Positions 49,554 to 60,100 of a DNA stretch of 64,000 bases are shown one piece after another; positions within the stretch are counted from its first letter, which is position 1, and the number at the start of each line of letters is the position of its first letter. Source of the DNA: Procambarus clarkii (taxonomy: Eukaryota; Arthropoda; Malacostraca; Decapoda; Cambaridae); contig NC_091193.1 in assembly GCF_040958095.1 (NCBI RefSeq), positions 31,563,346 to 31,627,345 on the forward strand, written 5' to 3'. The position numbers were made by a program, and so were the translations under genes. The notes below the pieces were generated by a model, which did not search any database, was not told the origin of the DNA, and saw nothing but the letters and a program-made list of their open reading frames with translations.

Positions 49554-52409
49554 ATGCTCAATGATATAGAGATGGAGGAAGACAAAGTAAAGAAATTTAT
49601 TGACACAAGGGACGAGAGAATTTTGGAAGAGTGTACCAAGGCCCAGCTCCAACAAGTGGCAAACCACTTTGGGATCAGGTTGAGGACGACTAAGGTAGCG
49701 GAGCGAAGGATAGAGATCATGGCACAGCTCACAGCTCGAGAGGAAGCGACGGGAGAGGAGCCATCTCAAGAGGAGCCGTCCCGAGGAGAGCCGTCGCAAG
49801 GTGAACCGTCCCGACTAGGGCCACCCCAAGCGCCTACCAGTGTGGAGAGAATTCACAGTGAACATGGGAGCAGTGGAAGGTCCAGCTGTAGTAAGAGGAG
49901 CCTGCAACTGGAAATAATGAAGATGCAACTGGAAGCCCAGCTGCAACGAGAGGAGCGAGAAGCACGGCTGCAGCTGCAGCGAGAGGAGCGAGAAGCTCGG
50001 CTGCAGCGAGAAGAAGGAGAGAGACGACTGCGACTGGAGGAGATAAAGGCAAAGAAAGAAGTCGAATTGCGTCGCGTTGAACGTGGTCTGCCCTCACTAC
50101 CTGCACGGCGGGATGACCTCAAGGTAAGGGAACGTGACTTACCTACGTTCGAACCACAAGAAGCTGAGGCGTTCTTCGAACACTTTGAACGGATAGCGAC
50201 TCTGAAGGAGTGGCCGGAAGATGATTGGGCTGCTCTGGTCCAGGGCAGGTTGACTGGAGAGGCCCGGGAAGCCTATAACATGCTGGACCTAGAGGAGTGT
50301 ACTAGTTATGACGCGATTAAGAATGCGGTTCTCCACTCATTCCGGCTGACTCCGGAGATGTACCGGAAGCGGTTCAGAGAGTGTACAAGAGCGTCGGGAA
50401 AGACTTACGCCGAGACCGCCAGGGATATGGAACGGAAATTCCTACGATGGTTGAAGGCGGAGGAAGCGGAGTCGGTGGATGATATCAAACGACTGATAGT
50501 GATGGAGAAGTTCATGTCGGTGCTCCATCCTGAGTTGCGAGTAAGGGTGAGAGAAGCAGGTATTAAGGACCTGAAGGCTGTAGCGGATCGAGCCGACATG
50601 CTGGAGGAGGCACTACATATCAGGAGGGAGGGGCCGCCCAGACACTCGCCTTACCCCAGGTCGGGAGGGAACCTTAGGAGTTCAGGAGGAGCGAGGACGG
50701 GTGGGGACTCTCCCAAGAGTAGCGTGCCCGATGAAGTAACGTGGTTCAAGAGCTCAAGAGACGCGGGGAGGAAGCCCCAAGCTGTGAGCAGTGGACCTAA
50801 CTCGGGAGCGAGTGCTGCAGTCCCGGATACGACGACAAGGAGTCCAAGGAGGACACAGGGGACGTCTGCAAGTGGTACCGCCAGAGTGACTAGCGAGTGG
50901 CCGCCCAGGGGAGGCAGCCGATGCTACAACTGTGGCGTGAGAGGACATTATGCCCGCGAGTGTGAGGAGCACCAAAGGAATGTAGGATTAATGTTGGAAG
51001 AGGAGAGAGTGTTTGTTCACACCCCATATTATAGTGGACCCAACGTGAATGGTTGGGAAATGAAGTTGGGTGAACATCCCTTCGTTTTCGGGGCCAACGT
51101 GAAGTTTGGAAGGTCAGACCCAGTGGAGGTTGCCGTGCTTCGAGATACGGGTGCTGACATAAGTATGGTAACCAGGAGTATTCTCCCCAAGGAATTTAAT
51201 GATTCACCTGTGGGAGTGGTGAGGATACGCAGTGTGGGGGAGGAATACAGGTTGCCACTTCACGAAGTACAGCTGATTGCCGACTGCGGAGTCGAGAAAG
51301 CTATAGTAGCTGTAGCCCCTAAGTTACCCCTACAGCATGTACAAATGGTGCTGGGTAATGACCTCGGAGGAGGCAGGATACAACCCGATTGGGCCAGGAG
51401 TGCCTATGTTTCAAGCAGCGGTACAACCCTGCCAGGTGAGGTATCAGTCGCTCCAAATAATAGTGAGGAAGCCGACTTCGACAGGGAAAACGTCGCCAGA
51501 GACGACGACAACGAGGGCGAGAGTGCAGAGAGGTCGTCGGAGGTAGTGGAAAACCCCGACGAAGACCTCCGACTAAGCCTGATGATGCGTGTGGAGGAGT
51601 GGCGAGGAGCAGCTGTACAAACGCCTGGGGCGGTGAAGAGGCTGCAGACCGCACTCCCTCCATACAGAAACGTGAATAAAGTAAGCTCAGTGGATGAGCG
51701 AACGGCAGTGAGGGGCAGAGTGGAGGAGCCACGACGCAGTGCACCCTATGCCGGCCAGAGGAATAGTGGTAGGTGCAAGATGAACCACCGTAGTGAGGTG
51801 AGCCACAGGGAGGTGGAAGAGCCCAACCACGAACCGAAGAAGACGTCTGCAGGGAAGAAAATCTCATGGAGGAGTGAAGATGTTCGTCGGGAGCGAAGGA
51901 GCGAGTGGTATAGGAAAGGCAATACGAAGAAAGCAGGGAATAGGTACACCCAGGGTAGGCGCCAGCCTAACCAGAGGGGCATTGGGCCATCGCAAAAGCC
52001 TAGTGTGGAAGAGAGGAAGCTGCTGGATGGAGTACGGGTTACAAGTGCCACTGTGAGGAGACAACGCACCTACGGGAGAAGAGGAACCGAGAAGAGAGAA
52101 GATTGGCGAAGAGGAGATCATGAGAGGAAACATGGGGTACCTGTAGGACGCAGTGGAAATGCCAGACTATCTCGGAGTGCACGACGCGGTGGAGGCGCTG
52201 CATGCACTGAATCTTACAGTGGTAACGAGCCGTGGGAGTACACTCGTAGCCACGGAGAGAGGATTTCTTGTAGGTGTTCAGGGAACACCCATCACACCCG
52301 GTCCTATGCGAGGTGGAGATATAATGAGACAAGTGACTGGCAAGGTGGAACGAGCCACATCGCCAACTGGAGGAGTGACACTTCAGGAACGGAGGGAGCA
52401 AGAGTATAG
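49554..52409 (+). CDS. Gag-protease polyprotein
   Basis: Single intact frame of 951 residues from the first ATG (MLNDIEMEEDK). Order: a short helical N-terminal domain; a long Glu/Arg/Gln coiled coil (about residues 120-190, REEREARLQLQ); a capsid-like domain (LPTFEPQEAEAFFEHFE, WPEDDWAALVQGRLTG, MYRKRFRECTRASGKTYAE); a Pro/Ser-rich linker; a zinc knuckle CYNCGVRGHYAREC (CX2CX4HX4C); a retroviral-type protease with catalytic LRDTGADISMV and the later LGNDLGGGRI; and an unusual tail of about 330 residues rich in Arg, Ser and Glu. No RT follows. The capsid is related to the Gmr1-like gag at 11434-12573. Intactness fits a recent copy. Confidence 0.87.
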   Translation: MLNDIEMEEDKVKKFIDTRDERILEECTKAQLQQVANHFGIRLRTTKVAERRIEIMAQLTAREEATGEEPSQEEPSRGEPSQGEPSRLGPPQAPTSVERIHSEHGSSGRSSCSKRSLQLEIMKMQLEAQLQREEREARLQLQREEREARLQREEGERRLRLEEIKAKKEVELRRVERGLPSLPARRDDLKVRERDLPTFEPQEAEAFFEHFERIATLKEWPEDDWAALVQGRLTGEAREAYNMLDLEECTSYDAIKNAVLHSFRLTPEMYRKRFRECTRASGKTYAETARDMERKFLRWLKAEEAESVDDIKRLIVMEKFMSVLHPELRVRVREAGIKDLKAVADRADMLEEALHIRREGPPRHSPYPRSGGNLRSSGGARTGGDSPKSSVPDEVTWFKSSRDAGRKPQAVSSGPNSGASAAVPDTTTRSPRRTQGTSASGTARVTSEWPPRGGSRCYNCGVRGHYARECEEHQRNVGLMLEEERVFVHTPYYSGPNVNGWEMKLGEHPFVFGANVKFGRSDPVEVAVLRDTGADISMVTRSILPKEFNDSPVGVVRIRSVGEEYRLPLHEVQLIADCGVEKAIVAVAPKLPLQHVQMVLGNDLGGGRIQPDWARSAYVSSSGTTLPGEVSVAPNNSEEADFDRENVARDDDNEGESAERSSEVVENPDEDLRLSLMMRVEEWRGAAVQTPGAVKRLQTALPPYRNVNKVSSVDERTAVRGRVEEPRRSAPYAGQRNSGRCKMNHRSEVSHREVEEPNHEPKKTSAGKKISWRSEDVRRERRSEWYRKGNTKKAGNRYTQGRRQPNQRGIGPSQKPSVEERKLLDGVRVTSATVRRQRTYGRRGTEKREDWRRGDHERKHGVPVGRSGNARLSRSARRGGGAACTESYSGNEPWEYTRSHGERISCRCSGNTHHTRSYARWRYNETSDWQGGTSHIANWRSDTSGTEGARV

Positions 52410-52450
52410 GTTGCCCTCCTGAGTGCTGCTCTTCCGATATGACTCTTATT

Positions 52451-52465
52451 TTAAGGGGAGGGGTA
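52451..52465 (+). promoter_or_regulatory. Polypurine tract
   Basis: TTAAGGGGAGGGGTA directly precedes TGTTACGG, the start of the 3' LTR. Confidence 0.75.
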
Positions 52466-54202
52466 TGTTACGGTGCCCTCTCCTATTTCTTTCGTTTGCC
52501 GGCTTAAAGAGTCATATCAGCTCTCCCTACTGATTCTCTGAGGTTCAGGGAGTCTAATGATATATGTGGCGACCAGACCGGCTGCCATTTTATGGAAGGA
52601 GGTTATATTATAAGTTGTAAATAAAGGAAAATTGGCGCCCTGTTATAAATGAAACAGTATCCCCTACGGCAGATGTGACCTTGTGGAAGGGACACTATGC
52701 CGATCGCGGATTGGCCGACGTGGGTCGCGGGCGACAAATCAGGGCCCGCCATGACGTCACCGAGTGCCCCGGGCGGCGCCAACGTCAGAGTTGTACTGAC
52801 CGTGGAAGCGACAGGACGCGCCTCGGTCTGCTCTCAAGAATTGGAGGCTCTGCAAGCCTTGTCCAGTGGATTGAGCTGACCATCGCCGCCAACATAGTTA
52901 TTGGAGACCCTGCGCTTCTGGGAAGCCAAAGAGGAACCAAGTTCAGTGAGCAGAGAAGTGCCCAAACTTGGAAAATTGTCGGCGACGACGCTGGGCGGCG
53001 CCGCTGGCTGGACGTTGAGGTCTGGAAGGTGGGCGAGCAAGCTAGCTGTGACTGGGGTCACATCCACTGAGAATCTTGGAAGGACGACACAGTGCCTAGG
53101 ACAAGGAGCGACGCCCTGTGGGAGAGGCGAGTGTGGGGAAAGATAGTGATTAGCTCAGCGCCCATCGATGAACCAGGATTGGGGCAGCTGAATCTCAGGG
53201 ATTGGAACGGCGACGACGCGAAGGCTTCACGACACCTGAGGACCTGTGGAACGCCCTGGATCGTCGAGGATCGACCCAAGGAAGCGTGGGGACCTCACAC
53301 CATCGAGGGACAGGCGTCGTGAGCCAGGAGTGTAAGGTAGATCATTTTTCCCTCCCATTACCCCTTGTATGAGTAGGCTAGTTAGGCCACAATATTTACT
53401 TGTGTATGTGGCAGCAAGACTTTATTGCTTTAATGGTAGAATAGGCTGCAATGCAGCTTGTGTCCAGGACTGTCAGAGAGGACAGTGGGTATGGATGGCA
53501 GGACAGTGAAGAAGAGGTGCCGACGTGGTGAAGAGGCCCTCCTGTGAGAGTGTGAGACTCCTGTCTTCCTGCCCATTTGAAGGAGTGTTGGAGGTCGTGG
53601 AAGAAGAGGCTGACGATCTCCAGACTCATCATCCATATTCCATATTCATGTATTACTTGTGATTGTGTGTGTGTGTTCATGTAATTTGCGTCAGTAAATC
53701 CACACATTTTATTACTGTGTTTGAGTGTGCCTCCATTTGTGATATTTCTCTATGAGCATACATTTCTGGCTACAAACGATATATGATACACCCACTGAAC
53801 TGCATTGCTGGGGTGCAGATATAATAACCCAGCTGGCGACCTTGCTAAGAGGAAGATAGAGAAGACAGGCGGGAAAGGAGTTCCTGCAACCTTTTTTTGT
53901 CTGGCAGGCAAGACTCAGGGAGGTTATGGTTATAGGTAAGCCTGAGTCTTCCTTCACTCCCCCACGGGTCTAGGCCGGAACTGTTAACAGCAGTTTCCCC
54001 GTGGTTGACTGAAGGGCTTCCAGGGTGAATCAGTGGCACCCCTTTGTGGTGGAAGCAAAGACCTGCGGAGGTGGGCATTGTTGGTCCTATCTTGTGTGAC
54101 CAAGGAGACTCCGGTGAATCCAGGGAGTCGGAGGGGCTGGCCTTTTGAGCCCCTAGCAGCCGAGTGTTAGCAGAGCCCCGGACCGCCCACCCCCACGTGA
54201 CA
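52466..54202 (+). repeat. 3' LTR, 1737 bp
   Basis: Nearly identical to 47585-49332. The visible differences are a 9-base deletion near 54139 (GAGTATTTG-type segment), a shorter C run near 54190 and a C for T near 54161. The close match points to a young insertion. Confidence 0.9.
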
Positions 54203-54214
54203 ATATATATATAT

Positions 54215-54595
54215 GTCGTACCTAGTAGCCAGAACGCACTTCTCAGCCTACTATGCAAGGCTCGATTTGCCTAATAAGCCAAGTTTTCATGAATTAATTG
54301 TTTTTCGACTACCTAACCTACCTAACCTAACCTAACTTTTTCGGCTACCTAACCTAACCTAACCTATAGAGATAGGTTAGGTTAGGTTAGGTAGGGTTGG
54401 TTAGGTTCGGTCATATATCTACATTAATTTTAACTCAAATAAAAAAAAATTGACCTCATACATAATGAAATGGGTAGCTTTATCATTTCATAAGAAAAAA
54501 ATTAGAGAAAATATATTAATTCAGGAAAACTTGGCTTATTAGGCAAATCGGGCCTTGCATAGTAGGCCGAGAAGTTCGTTCTGGCTACTAGGTAC

Positions 54596-54598
<3 letters not shown>
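54215..54598 (+). mobile_element. Telomere-motif foldback element, copy c
   Basis: 384 bp, same orientation and layout as copy b: GTCGTACC ends, CCTAACC run, TATAGAGATA centre, TAGGTTAGG run, GGTTCGGTCATATATC arm. It begins 12 bases after the LTR element, within (TA)n. Confidence 0.82.

Positions 54599-54682
<84 letters not shown>
54599..54682. repeat. (TA)n microsatellite
   Basis: TA tract of about 84 bp with one ACAT interruption, between foldback copies c and d. Confidence 0.95.
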
Positions 54683-55154
54683 GTCGTACCTAGTAGCCAG
54701 AACGCACTTCTCAGCCTACTATTCAAGGCCCGATTTGCCTAATAAGCCAAGTTTTCCTGAATTAATATATTTTCTCTAATAAGAACGCACTTATCAGCCT
54801 ACAATGCAAGGCCCGATTTGTCTAATAAGCCAAGTTTTCATGAATTAATATGTTTTCTCTAGTTTTTTTCTTACGAAATGATAAAGCTACCCATTTCATT
54901 ATGTATGAGGTCAATTTTTTTTTAATGGTGTTAAAATTAACGTAGATATATGACCGAACCTAACCAACCCTCCCTAACCTAACCTAACCTATCTTCACAG
55001 GTTAGGTTCGGTTAGGTAGCAGAAAAAGTTAGGTTAGGTTAGGTTAGGTAGGTTAGGTAGTCGAAAAAACATTAATTCATGAAAACTTGGCTTATTAGGC
55101 AAATCGGGCCTTGAATAGTAGGCTGATAAGTACGTTCTGGCTATTAGGTACGAC
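54683..55154 (-). mobile_element. Telomere-motif foldback element, copy d
   Basis: 472 bp, longer than the other copies because the left terminal segment (AGAACGCACTT...GAATTAATAT) is present twice (about 54683-54780 and 54781-54850). Orientation is as copy a. The centre reads CCTAACCTAACCTATCTTCA then CAGGTTAGG. Confidence 0.78.
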
Positions 55155-55219
<65 letters not shown>

Positions 55220-55241
55220 TATAGATATATTTATATATATA
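55155..55241. repeat. (TA)n microsatellite at the Tigger insertion site
   Basis: TA and GATA-like tract of about 85 bp, directly left of the Tigger terminal repeat. Confidence 0.9.
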
Positions 55242-55597
55242 CAGTGGTACCTCGGAATGCGAGTGTCCCTGTATGCGAGTTTTTCGAAATACGAGCAGGA
55301 TTTCCTCGAAAAATATGTCTCGGAACGCGAGGGTTACCTCGGGACAATAGTTTGTTGATACGCGTACAGGCCGACCCAGCGGGTGGTGGTTCGGCGATCG
55401 TCGCCCCTCCACCCCTCCGCCCCTCAGTTTACCATTGTCTCGCGCCCAGTGACTACCCCACATCAATTCTTCTCGCGGATTTTCAGTGTTTTGTTGGATT
55501 TTTGGTGATTTGACTATACAATTTGTTATCCCCAGTCTTTCCTGGGACGCGGTCGGGTCAAGATACCTGCTCCGCACCTTACCCCCCCCTCTCCCCC

Positions 55598-57182
55598 ATG
55601 CTGGGTACTGAGATGGAGACTCAGTCACCAGAAGAACTGGGTACTTCCCACGGCGATATTAACATGGACTCTGAAAGCAGCCAGTCAGACGAGGAGGACG
55701 AGTATCAAGAAGTTCTGTCAAGGTATAAGAAGAAACGCAGAAGACAGGAGGCAAGGCATAGTGTGGACAGTAATGGTACACTTAACGGAAACGACAAGAG
55801 AATGAAGAACGACGCCGAGGCTGATGCAGACAAACGGACGGAACGATGTCAGGAAGGTGAGGGTCAGCGGAGATGGAGGCTTCTCTTCCCTGCCTCATGC
55901 ACGCTGGCCTATCATCAGAAGCTGCTGTGGACAGTCAGACTCGGAAGAGAACACCGTAAGTTCGAGCCCCTGCTGAAGGAAGGTGTAAACAGACCTTACT
56001 TAACGGTAGGTTCTATGGAGGCAGTGAAGTTTCTTAGCCAGCAAGGATATGATGGAATTGTTATGGAAATACCGGAGGGGAACGAGAAGCTGACGAAAGG
56101 TAATTATCTATAAATACCCTCAGATTCTGGACCCCGAGTTCATCCTCGACGGCCAACGATTTGTGTGGGCCAAGCGTCACCTTATTAAAGGTGAAGCTAG
56201 GAGTCAGGTTGTGGCTCTAGTGAGAGGTGACGTACCCGAGAAAGTGTTCATCACCGGGGCTGGCTACAGGTATGTAGCAAAGTATGTGGAAGAGCCCATA
56301 ATATGCCTGAAATGCTGCAGATGGGGGCATAAATCCTGGAGCTGTCAACATGATCCACGATGTCGTTTCTGCGGAAAGTCTCACCTCTCTAATGTGTGTA
56401 GAAACAGACTTAATCAGGGTGAGAAAATAGTTCCCAGATGCTGCAACTGTGGAGGTGTTCACAATGCCAGCTCGGCTGTGTGTAGCATGAGGCCGAGTAT
56501 GGGTGTTCTCCGGCCGGTGAATGTTACAGAGCAAGCAAGAGCTCTTACCCAGACACCGGGAGCACAGCAAAACAGTCTGCCCCAAACAGTGCCAGTGAAC
56601 CGGACGAATGCGTGGGTAAAGGAGTCACCTTTACTTAGGCAGGCTCAAGCAACAAGCAGCCACGCCACCACTCAGGACTCCGGCAGTGACAGTGTAACGG
56701 TGAGTGAAGTGGCTACTGTGGCTCAGAAAGAGGGTCATAATGATATGGTCAAGGAGGTGTGGGCTGAACTTAGAAAATTTGGTGAGTTCCTCCAAAATCT
56801 TGGGCAGAGAATCGAGTCCATCGAGGCGAAATTAAAGGTTCAGGAGGTCAAGGAAAATCACAAAACGGTGAAGGATAATCAGGATATAGTGGTTGAGGGC
56901 AACAATGAATTATTGAGTGATGAAATGAAGGAAAGTGAAGTGTGTGTGAATGATGATAGTCGTAGTGAAAGGAAGAACCCTATAATTACACATAAAATGA
57001 AGGAATCATTTGGGCCAATAATGGACGACACAGGACTGAAAAAATCTCTTGAGAATCGCAATGTCGCTTTTACTGGTGAACTTGGGAGGAGGTGGGGGAT
57101 GTTATACAAGGTATGGCTATCATTTAGTGAACTTATTGGGGATGACTTAGACAGTGAATTGATTAATAATGGATCACCCTAG
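55598..57182 (+). pseudogene. LINE-C ORF1 protein (Gag-like, frameshifted)
   Basis: Starts MLGTEMETQSPEELG with an acidic, serine-rich N-terminus and a basic patch (RYKKKRRRQEARH), typical of nucleic-acid-binding ORF1 proteins. The frame runs to 56113, then a one-base shift moves it to the frame ending at 57182. The second half has three zinc knuckles in a row: CLKCCRWGHKSWSC, CRFCGKSHLSNVC and CCNCGGVHNASSAVC. A Gln/Glu/Lys-rich helical tail follows. ORF1 overlaps ORF2 by 14 bases. It would package element RNA if the frame were whole. Confidence 0.8.
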
Positions 57183-60100
57183 ACTGAAAGTGTTGTCATG
57201 TAATGTTAATGGTTTAAGAAACAGGGTTACAGATGTTCATTGTTATGTGATGGGAAATGATATTGATGTTGTAGCTCTCCAGGAGACAGGGGATAGGAAT
57301 GAAGGCTTATTGAAATTAAATGGCTATAAAGGGTTTAACCTCTTCGCCGCAAATAACGTCAGAGGCACGTCAATTTATGTTAAGAACTCCATACCAGCAG
57401 AGTTAGTAGAACCGCCATAAAAAACGCAAGGTATAGAGAGTGTCTGTGTTAAATTATCATTAAGGGAAGGGGAATTTATTGTAGTTAATTTGTATGTATC
57501 CAGGAACTGCTTCGACGCTAACTATTTACGTGACTGCATTTATACTAATCCTTCACTGGTCATTGGGGACCTTAATGCTCGGCACACAAGCCTTGGGACA
57601 GTGGGTAGTGTTAATGCTAATGGGGTCAAGTTGTTACATTTTCTACAAGATCATCCAGATACCTGTCTCTTGGGAAACAATGAACCAACTCACATCAGGG
57701 GAGGACGGCTTGACTATGCCTGCATTTTAAACTCTCAGGGGATTATGGGGGAGGCTCGGGTTGTTCGGGAACTACTTAGTGACCACTTTGCCATGAACGT
57801 TGAATTACCACTGGGGAAAAAACAAGTCCACTTTCAAAGGAAAAGGCTAAATATTAATAAAGATATGAAAAATTATTTTATTCAAAATATGGGAGATTGG
57901 TATCAACATTACACGCCGCTCTGCGTTGATAGTTTTTACGAGGACATGGTCTAGAACATAGAGAAATTAGTACAGAGGGAAAATAACGGGGGCAGGGGAA
58001 GCAAGACGCCCGGACCTAAGAAATTTAAATATTCCAATGATCAGCAAGTCAAGGGGTGGGAGAGAATGCTACGGAGTGCGCATAAAGAATGGTTAAAAAA
58101 TGGAATGAGGGATGAAGAGAAAAATACAATGTTGGAAGTGGCTAGGGAATGCAGTCAGGTGAGTGTCACGAATCTTATTACGATTCTGCCAATTCTCCCG
58201 AACCTCATATTATGTTATTGTTTTCTCTACGTAAATATTGCTGTCAGTTGTATAAGATTTGTGTATATAGATATATATACATTATATATATATATAACAT
58301 AGATAGCTGGGTAGTGTGTGTAAGGTTTGTTTTGGTGGTGGATGTCACATGAAATTAGCCGTGTGGGCGGTTGACAATAATTGGGAACGGCCAGGGCGAT
58401 TGTTGGCAAATCAATTGCCTATAGTTTTATATTTATTTATTCCCATATGTGGTAGCCGTAATATTTCAAGGAATGTGAGACCGTTAATTGCAACTCTTAG
58501 TTAATCATGTTGGAGTTTAGGGCTGACCTTTGTAAATAGAATGTTCACAATGTTCATGCGAACGTTAATTGGTGTTTGGGTAGACGGTTAGTCGACGTTG
58601 GGCCTGCGGACCACGTCCTGGGCAGTAGAGTGGCGGCTGCGGTCGAGTGCAGTTGTGTTTAAGCTAAGTTCTTGGTTTTTGTTTATTTTAAGCCCATATA
58701 CATATTAATTTATCTGGATAGACGATTTTAGTGTATTTATGGCTTACTCCATATTCTGGTGATAGTGCTCAGGTCTCAAATAATTACCACATTCTATAGT
58801 ATTACATGCTGATAAATATTTCTGGCTACTATCTATTTAATTGTTGTTAAGTTGTCACCCTTAGCAAAATATATTGTTCTCCCGTTTTTAAACAGTGATT
58901 AATTATACCCCTAGACACCTATTGGCATGGCAGATTTTTTATTTGTTCTCTGCACTGTGGGGAGAAGAACATTATTTAGTCTCAAGGGTCGTGACAGTGA
59001 GGAAGGAGGCGCGGGACAGATACTGGCAAGAATATGCTCAGTCCATTGGTAATACTAAGAACCTTAAAGACATATGGAGAGCAGTAAACAAAATCAGGGG
59101 TTGTAAGACCAAATTCATTGCTCACTCAGATCCAGGGAAAGTTGCTAATGAGTTAGTAGATAAATGGGCAAGTCCTGCTGGTATGGAGTCCTTACCTGCA
59201 GACACGAGAGTCACCATTGAGTCATGGGAAAATATTAGAAATGGAGTAACTTTATGTGCCTTAAATACAAGATCTATAACATGCACTGAGATAACTCACG
59301 ATGAGCTACTGGATGCTATAAAAAGTGGCAGCTCTACTGCTCCGGGAAAAGATGGAGTAACGTATGACATACTTAATTATTTAGCCGGTATGAAACCTAG
59401 TCCCTTACTTGATTTGTTTAATATGAGTTATAGAGAGGGAAAGTTACCAAGAAAATGGAAAGAGGCTGTCATCATTCCTATCCCTAAGTCAAACGGAGGC
59501 TACAGACCTGTCTCCTTAATATCCTGCTTTTGTAAAATGATGGAAAGGATTTTGTTAAATAGGCTACTCTACCTTGTAGGTGATAACATGTCCAGTAATC
59601 TCTTTGGTTTTATCAAAGGCAAAAGTACTGCGGATTGTCTCTTAAAGTGTTTGTCTAATGTGGATGATAATTTTAGAGTTTTTGTTGATCTACAAGGAGC
59701 ATTTGATAAAGCCAATGGGGAAGTAATCTTATACAAATTAGCCAATCTGGGAATAACAGGGAGATTGCTACACTGATAAGGGATTATCTACAAGGCAGAA
59801 AAGGTCAGGTATATTACCAGGGATACATGTCTGAGGAACGGAGGTTTCAGTTAGGTACCCCACAAGGGGGAGTATTAAGTCCCACCTTATTCAATGTATT
59901 AGTGAACAGATTAGCATCAGAGATGTATCCTCCAGGGGTCACGACGATCATATATGCTGATGACATTCTTATACAAGGCACTTCTGGGAACAAAATTCAA
60001 ACTGCTCTTAACATACTTGGTACAACCTGTCACAAGTTAGGCTTAGTTATAAATGCAGATAAAACCAAATACGAGTATAGGAAACGAAGAAATATAACAC

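Larger units (their letters stand above)
47585..54202 (+). mobile_element. LTR retrotransposon with gag-protease only
   Basis: Two long LTRs (47585-49332 and 52466-54202) bracket a 3.1-kb interior with a primer-binding site, one 951-codon gag-protease ORF and a polypurine tract. No integrase, RT or RNase H is present. The LTRs are nearly identical, with two small length differences near the 3' end, so insertion is recent. The element sits in a (TA)n tract between foldback copies b and c, so an exact target-site duplication cannot be read. It would need pol supplied by another element. Confidence 0.85.

Noticed and set aside
58159-58893. Spliceosomal or introner-like intron in LINE-C (CAG|GTGAGT ... 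TTTTTAAACAG)
   Set aside because: The GTGAG duplication and TGTCACGA/TCGTGACA ends define a solo LTR whose right end is at 58996, not at the AG.
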